A stretch of DNA of 5,697 nt from Pseudomonadota bacterium. Lineage in GTDB: Bacteria > Pseudomonadota > Alphaproteobacteria > Micropepsales > Micropepsaceae. The stretch is taken from assembly GCA_025360685.1 (NCBI GenBank), contig JANYBR010000407.1:1-5697 (forward strand), given 5' to 3'. How positions within the stretch are numbered: position 1 is the first letter of the stretch; each line of letters opens with the position of its first letter. A program made the translations under genes and the position numbers. The notes beneath the pieces are model-generated. The model did not search any database and was not told the origin of the DNA. It saw only the letters and a program-made list of their open reading frames with translations. Positions 1 to 5,697 of the stretch are shown here, piece by piece.

Positions 1-35
1 GCGGCTTCGAGCTGTTCGCGAGTGCGTTCGTCCAT
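1..35 (-). CDS. Possible N-terminus of a DUF1244 protein (partial, runs off left edge)
   Basis: From the ATG at 33-35 the minus strand reads MDERTREQLEA, and the two remaining bases (GC) force a twelfth residue, Ala. This resembles the start of alphaproteobacterial DUF1244 proteins as I remember them (acidic/TR...EAAAFRRL), small proteins of about 100 residues with no established function. The ATG is in the same frame as the amidohydrolase upstream, with no stop between them. A weak purine-rich stretch (GGAAACGAAA) precedes the ATG, so independent initiation is possible. Only 12 residues are visible, so the identification is tentative; it could instead be the natural C-terminal tail of the amidohydrolase. 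Confidence 0.45.
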   Translation of the reverse strand, partial: MDERTREQLEA

Positions 36-824
36 GGTTTCGTTTCCGGCGGTTGCAAGGGGTCTGGTGAATTGTATCGCGGGCGGACCCATCTGCGCCA
101 GCGCGCCGCGGATGACAGGCGCCAGACGAGCGGCCATGGCGCGCGCCGAAATGTCGTCGGCAATCAGATCTTGCCTCATCTCGATCAGCACATGCGGCAA
201 ACCAAGCATGGTGCCGTGGCGATAGAGACAATCATTTTCCAGTTCGCCGGAGTAAGGCTCATTGTCGCCGACGACGAATCCGGCGCGCGCAAGACCTGCA
301 AGCATTGGTCGCGCCAATCGTGCGTCACGGTCCCAGAGAATGCCGATCTCCCACGGCCGCTTGCTGCCCTTCCAGGCAGGGGTGAAGCTGTGCATCGACA
401 CGATCACCGGAACGCAGCCAGTTGCGCGCATCGCTGCGATGTCCTGCGCAATCGCGGCATGATAGGGCGCGTGAAACGTCTGGATCCGGCGCGCAATCTC
501 GACTTCTGCCGCGCGCGCGTTGCCCGGGATGATGCTGCCATCCGACAGTTTCATGACAAGCGTGGAATCGTCCTCGCCCCGGTTGAGGTCGACCAGCAGG
601 CGTGACCAGCGCGCCAGGATCGCGGTCGCGTTGAACTCCGCCCCCAGAGCGCGCGTGACCTCTGCCGCCCCGATATCCGATGCGATGTGCGTATCGAACA
701 GAGCCGGGTCCAGCCCGAGCGTGCCGTAGGCCTCGGGCAGTGCATTCGAGGCGTGATCGCAAACAAAGAGCAGCGCCGAATCACCCTGCGAAGGTCGCAC
801 GCGTTCGAAAGGCTGACCGCTCAT
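1..824 (-). CDS. N-formylglutamate amidohydrolase family protein (3' end open at window edge)
   Basis: Family members hydrolyse N-formyl-L-glutamate to glutamate and formate, the last step of one histidine-degradation route, or act on related N-acyl amino acids. The frame gives 274 residues from the ATG at 824 to the left edge with no stop. Visible family motifs are CDHASNALP (22-30), ASDIGA (48-53), SRLLVDLNR (74-82), HAPYH (118-122), VSMHSFTP (142-149), NEPYSG (188-193) and EMRQDL (215-220). The Asp/His/Glu-rich motifs fit a zinc hydrolase. The amidohydrolase domain seems complete by about residue 245. There is no signal peptide, so it is probably cytosolic. The start is the first ATG ahead of the conserved region; no strong Shine-Dalgarno precedes it. 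The gene diverges from the DUF1036 gene across 79 bp. No hut genes are visible, so the true substrate is open. Oddity: the frame continues into a DUF1244-like start (ATG at 35). Confidence 0.88.
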   Translation of the reverse strand, partial: MSGQPFERVRPSQGDSALLFVCDHASNALPEAYGTLGLDPALFDTHIASDIGAAEVTRALGAEFNATAILARWSRLLVDLNRGEDDSTLVMKLSDGSIIPGNARAAEVEIARRIQTFHAPYHAAIAQDIAAMRATGCVPVIVSMHSFTPAWKGSKRPWEIGILWDRDARLARPMLAGLARAGFVVGDNEPYSGELENDCLYRHGTMLGLPHVLIEMRQDLIADDISARAMAARLAPVIRGALAQMGPPAIQFTRPLATAGNETMDERTREQLEA

Positions 825-903
825 GCCGCGATCATTGTGCCGCCGCCTCGCCACGGCAAGCGCGTTGACAGCGTGTTGGCCATGCGCGACACCGGGTTGC
901 CCG
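825..903. promoter_or_regulatory. Divergent intergenic region with weak candidate promoters
   Basis: This is the only non-coding gap, between the divergent starts of the amidohydrolase (824, minus) and the DUF1036 gene (904, plus), so both promoters could lie here. On the minus strand TTGCCG (854-859) and AATGAT (831-836) are 17 bp apart, each matching 4 of 6 sigma-70 consensus bases. Transcription would then begin about at the ATG, giving a leaderless message. On the plus strand there is a perfect -35 box TTGACA (865-870), but no convincing -10 at 16-18 bp spacing. A short hairpin, CGGG-TTG-CCCG (893-903), abuts the plus-strand ATG. None of these is strong; promoters could equally lie inside the neighbouring genes. 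Confidence 0.25.
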
Positions 904-1296
904 ATGCGCCTCGTGATCGCCCTCGCCGTTCTGATCGCCGCCGCAAACCCGGCCAACGCCGGACTGTCGGTCTGCAACAAGGGCATCCATGCGGTGAAAG
1001 TGGCGCTCGGATTGTTCAACGGCACGCGCTGGGCGAGCCAGGGCTGGTGGCAGATTGCGGCAAAGAAATGTGCGGTGCTCGCGACCGGTCGTCTGGACGC
1101 CCGCTACTACTATCTCTACGCAACGGATGGAGCTTCCGGTACTTGGGACGGCGGCAAGAATTTCTGTGTCGGCACCAGCGACCAGTTCCTGGTCATCGGA
1201 CGAGGCGGCTGTGCAGCACGAGGATATGACCGGCGCGGATTTTTTGAAGTCGACACCGGTAACCAGTTGAATTGGACGCAATCGCTTTCGGATTGA
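904..1296 (+). CDS. Exported DUF1036 family protein
   Basis: This 130-residue protein matches the DUF1036 family of small exported alphaproteobacterial proteins; no biochemical function is established. It opens with a Sec signal peptide: Met-Arg, a hydrophobic core over residues 3-14, and a probable cleavage after ANA (residue 19), leaving a mature protein of about 111 residues in the periplasm. Family features are VCNKG (23-27), SQGWW (45-49), YYYLYA (68-73) and GYDRRGFFEVDTG (107-119). Four cysteines (24, 56, 88, 103), all in the mature part, could form two disulfides. I chose 904 over the longer ATG at 823, because only 904 puts the signal peptide at the N-terminus and 823 would overlap the start of the divergent gene. 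No clear Shine-Dalgarno is present. The stop overlaps the start of pyk, so the two genes probably form an operon. Confidence 0.87.
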   Translation: MRLVIALAVLIAAANPANAGLSVCNKGIHAVKVALGLFNGTRWASQGWWQIAAKKCAVLATGRLDARYYYLYATDGASGTWDGGKNFCVGTSDQFLVIGRGGCAARGYDRRGFFEVDTGNQLNWTQSLSD

Positions 1297-1301
1297 TGAT
1301 G
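1294..1301 (+). promoter_or_regulatory. TGATGATG stop/start overlap linking DUF1036 gene to pyk
   Basis: The DUF1036 stop TGA (1294-1296) shares its A with an ATG at 1296, and a second in-frame ATG follows at 1299. There is no strong Shine-Dalgarno, only a weak CGGA about 3-6 bases upstream. Termination-reinitiation is therefore the likely way pyk is translated. It also argues against the TTG at 1272, which would add eight residues absent from typical pyruvate kinases. Confidence 0.6.
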
Positions 1302-2726
1302 AGACGCCGCCGCAAGACGAAAATCCTCGCCACGCTCGGGCCGGCCACTTCCAGCCCCGAGCGCATCCGCGCCCTGTTCGATGCCGGCGTCGACGTCTTC
1401 CGCATCAACATGAGCCACACGTCACACACTGCGCTGGGCGAGCTTCATCGCGCGGTGCGCAGCCTGGAGACGCAGGTCGGTCGACCCATCGGCATTCTGG
1501 TCGATCTTCAGGGGCCGAAGATCCGTCTCGGTACGCTTGCCGGCGGATCGCGCATGCTAAAAGAGGGCGAGCAGGTCCGGCTGGTTCGCAAAGTCAGCGC
1601 CGACGATCCCAACGACATACCAATTCCGCACCCCGAAGTTTTTTCCGCTATCAAGATGCGCCACACCCTGCTCATCGACGACGGCAGAGTCCGGCTGCGG
1701 CTCCTGTCCGTGAAAGACAATTACGCCGACGCGACGGTCGTTGTCGGCGGCGAGATCAGTGACCGCAAGGGCGTGAACCTGCCCGACACAATCCTGCCGA
1801 TCCCGGCGATGACACCCAAGGACCGCAGCGATCTGGACGCTGCACTGAATCTCGGAGTCGACTGGATTGCGTTGTCCTTCGTGCAGCGGCCCGAAGATGT
1901 CGCCGAACTGAAAAAAGTGGTCGCCGGCCGCGCCGCCGTGCTTGCCAAGATCGAAAAACCCAAGGCGCTGGACCAACTCGGCGACATCCTGGAGATGGCG
2001 GACGCGCTGATGGTGGCGCGCGGCGATCTCGGCGTGGAGCTGCCGCTCGAAGCGGTTCCCGGCCGCCAGAAACAGATCATCCGCACCGCGCGCAAAGCCG
2101 GAAAGCCGGTCGTGGTCGCGACCCAAATGCTGGAGTCGATGATCGGCGCGCCGGTACCGACCCGCGCCGAAGTCTCCGATGTAGCTACCGCCGTGTTCGA
2201 AGGCGCCGATGCGGTAATGCTGTCCGCCGAAACCGCCTCGGGCTCCTATCCGATCGAAGCGGTTCAGGTGATGGATCGCATCGCGGCTGCCGTCGAAGGC
2301 GACCCGCTGTATCTTTCTATTCTGGAATCGCAGCGCAACGCGCCGGAAGAGACGACGGCCGATGCCATCATGGCGGCAGTGCATCAGATCACGCATACGA
2401 TCCATGCCCGCGCGGTCGTCTGCTGGACAAAATCCGGCTCCACCGGGCTGCGAGCGGCGCGCGAGCGGCCCGAAGCGCCGATTGTCGTGCTTACGCCCTT
2501 GATCCAGACCGCGCGGCGGTTGGCGCTCGCCTGGGGCCTGCACTGCGTGACAACGGAAGATGCCCACGATCTCGATGACGTCGTCGATCGCGCGGCGCGC
2601 ATTGCCTTTCAGGAAGGTTTCGCCAAGCCCGGCGAACGCATCGTCGTTACGGCAGGCGTTCCGCTTGGCACGCCGGGCTCTACGAACTTGCTGCGCGTGG
2701 CCTTCGTCGGACCAACCAGCGGTTAG
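1296..2726 (+). CDS. pyk: Pyruvate kinase
   Basis: Pyruvate kinase (EC 2.7.1.40) transfers phosphate from phosphoenolpyruvate to ADP, giving pyruvate and ATP, the last step of glycolysis, in the cytosol. The 476-residue product is of normal bacterial length. The barrel domain is marked by KTKILATLGPA (7-17), RINMSH (36-41) and DLQGPKIRLG (70-79). The B-domain lies around 80-175 with LLIDDG (125-130). The active site follows: AKIEKP (217-222; K218 catalytic, E220 metal ligand), ARGDLGVE (241-248; D244 metal ligand), VATQMLESM (274-282) and RAEVSDVATAVFEGADAVMLSAETASG (290-316). The C-terminal regulatory domain (about 345-476) keeps TKSGSTG (378-384) and GVPLGTPGSTN (454-464). All key residues are present, so it should be active. 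The start is 1296 or 1299 (see the TGATGATG junction). It ends tail-to-tail with the TPR gene, leaving no room for a terminator between them. Confidence 0.97.
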   Translation: MMRRRRKTKILATLGPATSSPERIRALFDAGVDVFRINMSHTSHTALGELHRAVRSLETQVGRPIGILVDLQGPKIRLGTLAGGSRMLKEGEQVRLVRKVSADDPNDIPIPHPEVFSAIKMRHTLLIDDGRVRLRLLSVKDNYADATVVVGGEISDRKGVNLPDTILPIPAMTPKDRSDLDAALNLGVDWIALSFVQRPEDVAELKKVVAGRAAVLAKIEKPKALDQLGDILEMADALMVARGDLGVELPLEAVPGRQKQIIRTARKAGKPVVVATQMLESMIGAPVPTRAEVSDVATAVFEGADAVMLSAETASGSYPIEAVQVMDRIAAAVEGDPLYLSILESQRNAPEETTADAIMAAVHQITHTIHARAVVCWTKSGSTGLRAARERPEAPIVVLTPLIQTARRLALAWGLHCVTTEDAHDLDDVVDRAARIAFQEGFAKPGERIVVTAGVPLGTPGSTNLLRVAFVGPTSG

Positions 2727-3283
2727 ATGCCCTGCCCCTCGACGTCGCGGGTCAAGGCATCGACATGCTTGCGGGCGCCTTCGAGCTGCGGATCAAGTTC
2801 CAGCGCCTTGCGATACAATTTCAGTGCGCCTGGCTTGTTGCCGTAGTCCTCCATCAGATTGCCGAGCTCGTAGAGCGCCGCGAACTGGCGGGGATTGAGC
2901 AGGATGACGTGTCCCAAGGAGAGCATCGCGCCCGAGTCATCGCCTAATGCGCGCTGAAGGATGGCACGGCTGTGCCAGCCTTCGGCATAGTCCGGTGCAA
3001 CAGAGGTCACGGCATCGAGAAGTTTCTTAGCCGTGTCCCGGTCGTTTGCCGCGATCGCGGCCGCGGCGCGCGTCATCAGCAGGTCGATGGTTGGGCTGTT
3101 CGACTGCAGGAAGATCGCGCCGATGCGATCCTCGATCGGCTTGGCATCTTCCGGTGACGACGCCTGGCCAAGTTGGCCGAACAGGGTTTCAAGCGGTGGT
3201 TTCGCGACGGGACGCGCGGGCGCCTCGACCGCATGCGCCGACAGCGGCAAGAGCAACGCAACAATGATGACCAGTCTACTCAT
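2723..3283 (-). CDS. Exported tetratricopeptide repeat protein
   Basis: A 186-residue TPR protein of unknown precise function. It has an N-terminal signal peptide: hydrophobic core over residues 4-14 and probable cleavage after SAHA (residue 18), so it should act in the periplasm. A Pro/Ala-rich linker (19-30) follows. Three helical repeats come next: a divergent one at about 65-98 and two clearer TPRs at 99-131 and 133-165, the last ending ALELDP. TPRs usually bind other proteins, so a scaffolding or envelope-assembly role is possible; no catalytic motif is seen. It starts nine bases after glcF on the same strand and is probably the last gene of the glycolate oxidase operon. As I recall, similar TPR genes lie near glcF in other Hyphomicrobiales, which hints at a link that is not proven. 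The ATG at 3283 is supported by the signal peptide; its Shine-Dalgarno is poor. Confidence 0.85.
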   Translation of the reverse strand: MSRLVIIVALLLPLSAHAVEAPARPVAKPPLETLFGQLGQASSPEDAKPIEDRIGAIFLQSNSPTIDLLMTRAAAAIAANDRDTAKKLLDAVTSVAPDYAEGWHSRAILQRALGDDSGAMLSLGHVILLNPRQFAALYELGNLMEDYGNKPGALKLYRKALELDPQLEGARKHVDALTRDVEGQGI

Positions 3284-3292
3284 CGGTAAATT

Positions 3293-4570
3293 CTAACCGC
3301 CCTGCCGCGAGAGCGCCAAGGGCATCGGGCCACCTTCCGCCCAATCCAGCAATTCGGCCAAGTGCACGACCGGCGGCGCATCCGAGCCGGAAAGGTGGTT
3401 CAGGCACCCGATGTTGCTGGTGGCGATGGCATCGGCGTTCAGGGCGGCGATATTTCCCAGCTTGCGCGCGCGCAGTTGCCCCGAGATTTCCGGCTGGAGG
3501 ATCGAATAGCTGCCGGCAGAGCCACAGCACAGATGGCCTTCCGGAACGCTCAGTACCTCGAATCCCGCCGCGGCAAGCAATTCCTCGCCTCGCGCGGCGA
3601 GCTTCAAGCCGTTCTGCAGCGAGCAAGCAACCTGCCAGGCAATGCGCAACTTCCGCGTGGGTAGCGATGGTGCCGGGGTCGCCAGGTCCAGGAAGTCGCG
3701 CGACGCGACTGCAAAGGCGCGCGCGCGCGGCAGCCACAGCGGGTCGTCCAGGAACAGATGCGTCAGATCCTTCAAGTGCGAGGAGCATCCGGTGGCTGTG
3801 ATGAGCACGCCTTCGAAGAAGCGCTCGCCGCCTGCATGCTCGTACGCCTCGATCGCGCGCCGTGCCCAGTTCTTGGCGTCTTCGCTGCGGCCAAGGTGAT
3901 GCACGAGCGAGCCGCAGCAGCCGGCACCTTCGAGCGGCACAAGCTCGATCCCGCGTCGAGCCAGAAGACGGGCGACGGCGGCGTCGATCTGCGGCGCGAG
4001 AGCCGGCTGGACGCATCCCGGCATCAGCGCGATCCGCTTGGCGTTGGGAATGATGGCGCGCGTCGGCGTCATCTCGGGCTGTGGCCGAACATGTGCACCC
4101 ATTGCCGCCATCAGCGCCAGCCTACCCGGCAGGAGAAAAGCGATCGGCGCCATGAGACGCGCCGCGAACATTCCGGAGCGAACGAGCGCCGGCCGCGTCA
4201 TCACGGTCGCGATCAGCCAGCGCAGCAGCTTGTCGCCGAGCGGACGGCGATAGGTGGTCTGGATGTGCACGCGCGCCTCATCGACCAGCCGCGCGTAATC
4301 GACGCCCGAAGGACAGGCTGTGCGGCAGGCCAGGCAGGACAAGCAGCGATCGACATGCAGCACCGTTTCCGGCGAAGGCGAGCCGCCGTTCTCCAGCATG
4401 TTCTGCATCATCACGATGCGTCCGCGCGGGCCGTCGCGTTCATCGCCGAGCAACACATAGGTCGGGCAAGTCGCGGTACAGATGCCGCAATGCACGCAGG
4501 CGCGCAGATTTTTTTCGGCTTCGGCCAGGTGCGGATCGGTCAGCTGGGTCGGTGTGAAATTCGTGCGCAT
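3293..4570 (-). CDS. glcF: Glycolate oxidase iron-sulfur subunit GlcF
   Basis: GlcF is the iron-sulfur subunit of the GlcDEF glycolate oxidase, which oxidises glycolate to glyoxylate at the cytoplasmic face of the membrane. The 425 residues compare with about 407 in E. coli. Two 4Fe-4S ferredoxin motifs lie at the N-terminus: C25-C28-C31-C35 (ACVHCGICTATCP) and C76-C79-C82-C86 (RCLSCLACRTACP). Two cysteine-rich CCG domains follow. The first has GCVQP (C186), GAGCCGS (C218, C219) and TGCSS (C262). The second has C316 in WQVACSLQNG, HLCCGSAGSYSILQPEIS (C348, C349) and NIGC (C389). Histidines found around C316 in E. coli GlcF are Gln313 and Asn320 here. The start at 4570 overlaps the glcE stop by one base (TGATG). 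The same frame stays open upstream to 5218, but that stretch is antisense-free shadow of glcE in another frame and shows no family features. Confidence 0.95.
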   Translation of the reverse strand: MRTNFTPTQLTDPHLAEAEKNLRACVHCGICTATCPTYVLLGDERDGPRGRIVMMQNMLENGGSPSPETVLHVDRCLSCLACRTACPSGVDYARLVDEARVHIQTTYRRPLGDKLLRWLIATVMTRPALVRSGMFAARLMAPIAFLLPGRLALMAAMGAHVRPQPEMTPTRAIIPNAKRIALMPGCVQPALAPQIDAAVARLLARRGIELVPLEGAGCCGSLVHHLGRSEDAKNWARRAIEAYEHAGGERFFEGVLITATGCSSHLKDLTHLFLDDPLWLPRARAFAVASRDFLDLATPAPSLPTRKLRIAWQVACSLQNGLKLAARGEELLAAAGFEVLSVPEGHLCCGSAGSYSILQPEISGQLRARKLGNIAALNADAIATSNIGCLNHLSGSDAPPVVHLAELLDWAEGGPMPLALSRQGG

Positions 4571-4578
4571 CAGACCCC
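4568..4578 (-). promoter_or_regulatory. glcE/glcF TGATG overlap with G-rich Shine-Dalgarno-like run
   Basis: The glcE stop TGA (4572-4570) shares one base with the glcF ATG (4570-4568). A GGGG run (minus strand, 4578-4575) sits four bases upstream of the ATG and could serve as a ribosome binding site. This fixes the glcF start and implies coupled translation of two subunits of one complex. Confidence 0.6.
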
Positions 4579-5697
4579 GTCCCACATCCGGCCGGGATTG
4601 AACAGGCCGAGCGGATCGAACGCCGCTTTCACCGAGCGCGTGAGCTGGGCTCGAACGGGATCCTCCTTCTCGAACACATCGACACTGGCCCGCGTCTGGG
4701 CGTCGGCCCGCATCAGCACGGCGTAACCACCTACCGCTCCGGCAATCTCGCGCAGGCGATGTCCTTCGTTCGTTGCCAGCCACAACAGGCCGCCGGCCCA
4801 GTCGCCGGCCCAAAGCACTGATCCGACTTGGCCCATGACTGCCGCGGCCTGAGAAGGCGGGATCATCACCCGCCACAAATTCTCCGGTGACGTCAAGAAT
4901 GCATTGCCGTTGCCGATCCCGCGAAAGATGGAGCCATCGTCGTCCAACGATTGGACGTCGTTCCATCCGACCAGCGAATTCAACAGTGCCACTTTTTCTG
5001 CGAGCGGTTCCGTTTCGCCTTCCAGCCGAATGAAAGCGGCGCCCGCCGAGCAGGCAAGTCCGGTCGCCTCCAGCGGACTCGACCAGACTTTGCGCAGCAA
5101 CGCGAAGGCGTCGGGAGCTGCCAAGTTCGGCACAGACAATATCTGCGTGCGTGATGGCTGCGGAAAAACGCGCAACGTTACTTCGGTGAGAACACAAAGC
5201 GTGCCGAATGCGCCGCAAACAAGCTTGGGAATGTCGAAGCCGGTGACATTCTTGACGACCTTACCTCCGGCCTTGAACGCTTCGCCGAGTCCGTTCACCG
5301 CACGAAAGCCCAGCAGCTGATCGCGGACTGCGCCGTAGCGCACACGCGCCGGACCACATATGTCGGCTGAGATGGCGCCGCCGATCGTTCCCAATCCGGC
5401 GGGCGCGCCGAGCAAGGGTCCCCAATCCGGCGGCTCGAAGCCCAGCCGCTGGCCTTTTTCGCTCAGCGCCGCGTCGATTTCGGCGATGGGTGTTCCGGGA
5501 CGCGCGGTGATGATGAGTTCTTCGGGCTCGTAAGCAACGATGCCCTTGATGCCGGAAACATCGAGGATCGTGCCGGTCGTTCCGGCTGCACGCCCAAGGT
5601 TGCGCTTGCTTCGCGCAGCCACGATCTCGAACGGCGAGCGCGTTTCGCGGGCGTGGCGCACGGCCTCGACCACCTCAGATTCGCTGGCAGCTGCGAC
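4570..5697 (-). CDS. glcE: Glycolate oxidase FAD-binding subunit GlcE (5' end outside window)
   Basis: GlcE is the second flavoprotein-type subunit of glycolate oxidase, acting with GlcD and GlcF. The window holds 375 residues ending in WDGV-stop; the reading frame is open at the right edge, and by comparison with the family roughly ten or more N-terminal residues are missing. Numbering from the edge, the FAD-binding (PCMH-type) domain shows ARSKRNLGR (28-36), ARPGTPIAEIDAAL (65-78), PPDWGPLLGAPAGLGTIGG (89-107), GPARVRYGAVRDQLLG (115-130) and GGKVVKNVTGFDIPKL (144-159), then FGTLCVLTEVTLRVFPQP (164-181). The C-terminal cap ends with the typical FDPLGLFNPGRM (360-371). A GTG at 5673 could be a start, but family-like sequence continues through it to the edge, so the true start probably lies beyond. 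glcD is expected immediately upstream (outside, to the right); this is inferred. Confidence 0.93.
   Translation of the reverse strand, partial: VAAASESEVVEAVRHARETRSPFEIVAARSKRNLGRAAGTTGTILDVSGIKGIVAYEPEELIITARPGTPIAEIDAALSEKGQRLGFEPPDWGPLLGAPAGLGTIGGAISADICGPARVRYGAVRDQLLGFRAVNGLGEAFKAGGKVVKNVTGFDIPKLVCGAFGTLCVLTEVTLRVFPQPSRTQILSVPNLAAPDAFALLRKVWSSPLEATGLACSAGAAFIRLEGETEPLAEKVALLNSLVGWNDVQSLDDDGSIFRGIGNGNAFLTSPENLWRVMIPPSQAAAVMGQVGSVLWAGDWAGGLLWLATNEGHRLREIAGAVGGYAVLMRADAQTRASVDVFEKEDPVRAQLTRSVKAAFDPLGLFNPGRMWDGV

Noticed and set aside
865..893. Plus-strand sigma-70 promoter at TTGACA
   Set aside because: The -35 hexamer is perfect but no acceptable -10 occurs at 16-18 bp spacing, and the start would fall about at the ATG; kept only as a weak note in the intergenic entry.
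823..903. 27-residue N-terminal extension of the DUF1036 protein from the ATG at 823
   Set aside because: It would bury the signal peptide inside the protein and overlap the start codon of the divergent gene.
893..903. Hairpin CGGG-TTG-CCCG as a terminator or operator
   Set aside because: A 4-bp stem with a 3-base loop and no T-run is too short to support either.
1557..2567. Long minus-strand reading frame of 336 codons opposite pyk
   Set aside because: It is antisense to a clearly coding pyruvate kinase, has no recognisable domain and a His/Arg-rich composition typical of reverse-strand reading in GC-rich genes.
3717..3729. Alternating CG tract of 13 bases (possible Z-DNA or repeat)
   Set aside because: It encodes ordinary Arg-Ala residues in glcF, and such runs (also around 510-519) are expected at this GC content.
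3758..4726. Plus-strand reading frame of 322 codons opposite glcF/glcE
   Set aside because: It is antisense to glcF and the end of glcE, whose motifs are unambiguous; the translation is low-complexity Arg/Ala/His with no family features.
4571..5218. N-terminal extension of glcF to 5218
   Set aside because: The frame is open but covers glcE in another frame and has no GlcF-like sequence; the ATG at 4570 directly precedes the conserved N-terminus and overlaps the glcE stop.

Overview
This window looks like ordinary chromosomal housekeeping DNA from a high-GC alphaproteobacterium, most likely of the Hyphomicrobiales (Rhizobiales). The main reasons are the gene families: a secreted DUF1036 protein next to pyruvate kinase, a DUF1244-like start next to an N-formylglutamate amidohydrolase, and glycolate oxidase genes followed by a small exported TPR protein. 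The Pyk sequence also reads MLSAETASG where many bacteria have MLSGET. The taxonomic call rests on recognising these families, not on a search. I found no RNA gene, insertion sequence, CRISPR array, phage gene or attachment site. Coding density is close to 100%; the only clear intergenic gap is 825-903.

Left part (1-824, minus strand): an N-formylglutamate amidohydrolase family protein starts at 824 and reads toward the left edge without meeting a stop. Its last visible residues, from an in-frame ATG at 35, read like the N-terminus of a DUF1244 protein, so the two are either fused or overlapping in the same frame.

Middle part (904-2726, plus strand): divergently from the amidohydrolase, an apparent two-gene operon encodes an exported DUF1036 protein and pyruvate kinase, joined by a TGATG stop/start overlap.

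Right part (2723-5697, minus strand): an operon enters from the right edge in the order glcE (5' end missing), glcF, then a signal-peptide TPR protein. GlcE (FAD subunit) and GlcF (iron-sulfur subunit) are parts of glycolate oxidase, which oxidises glycolate to glyoxylate and passes electrons to the membrane quinone pool. glcD would be expected just beyond the right edge. glcE and glcF overlap by one base, and glcF and the TPR gene are nine bases apart. The TPR gene runs tail-to-tail into pyk with the stop codons overlapping.

I do not see an undescribed system here. The points most worth checking are the in-frame amidohydrolase/DUF1244 junction and a GlcF whose second cysteine-rich domain has lost two histidines that are present in the E. 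coli protein.
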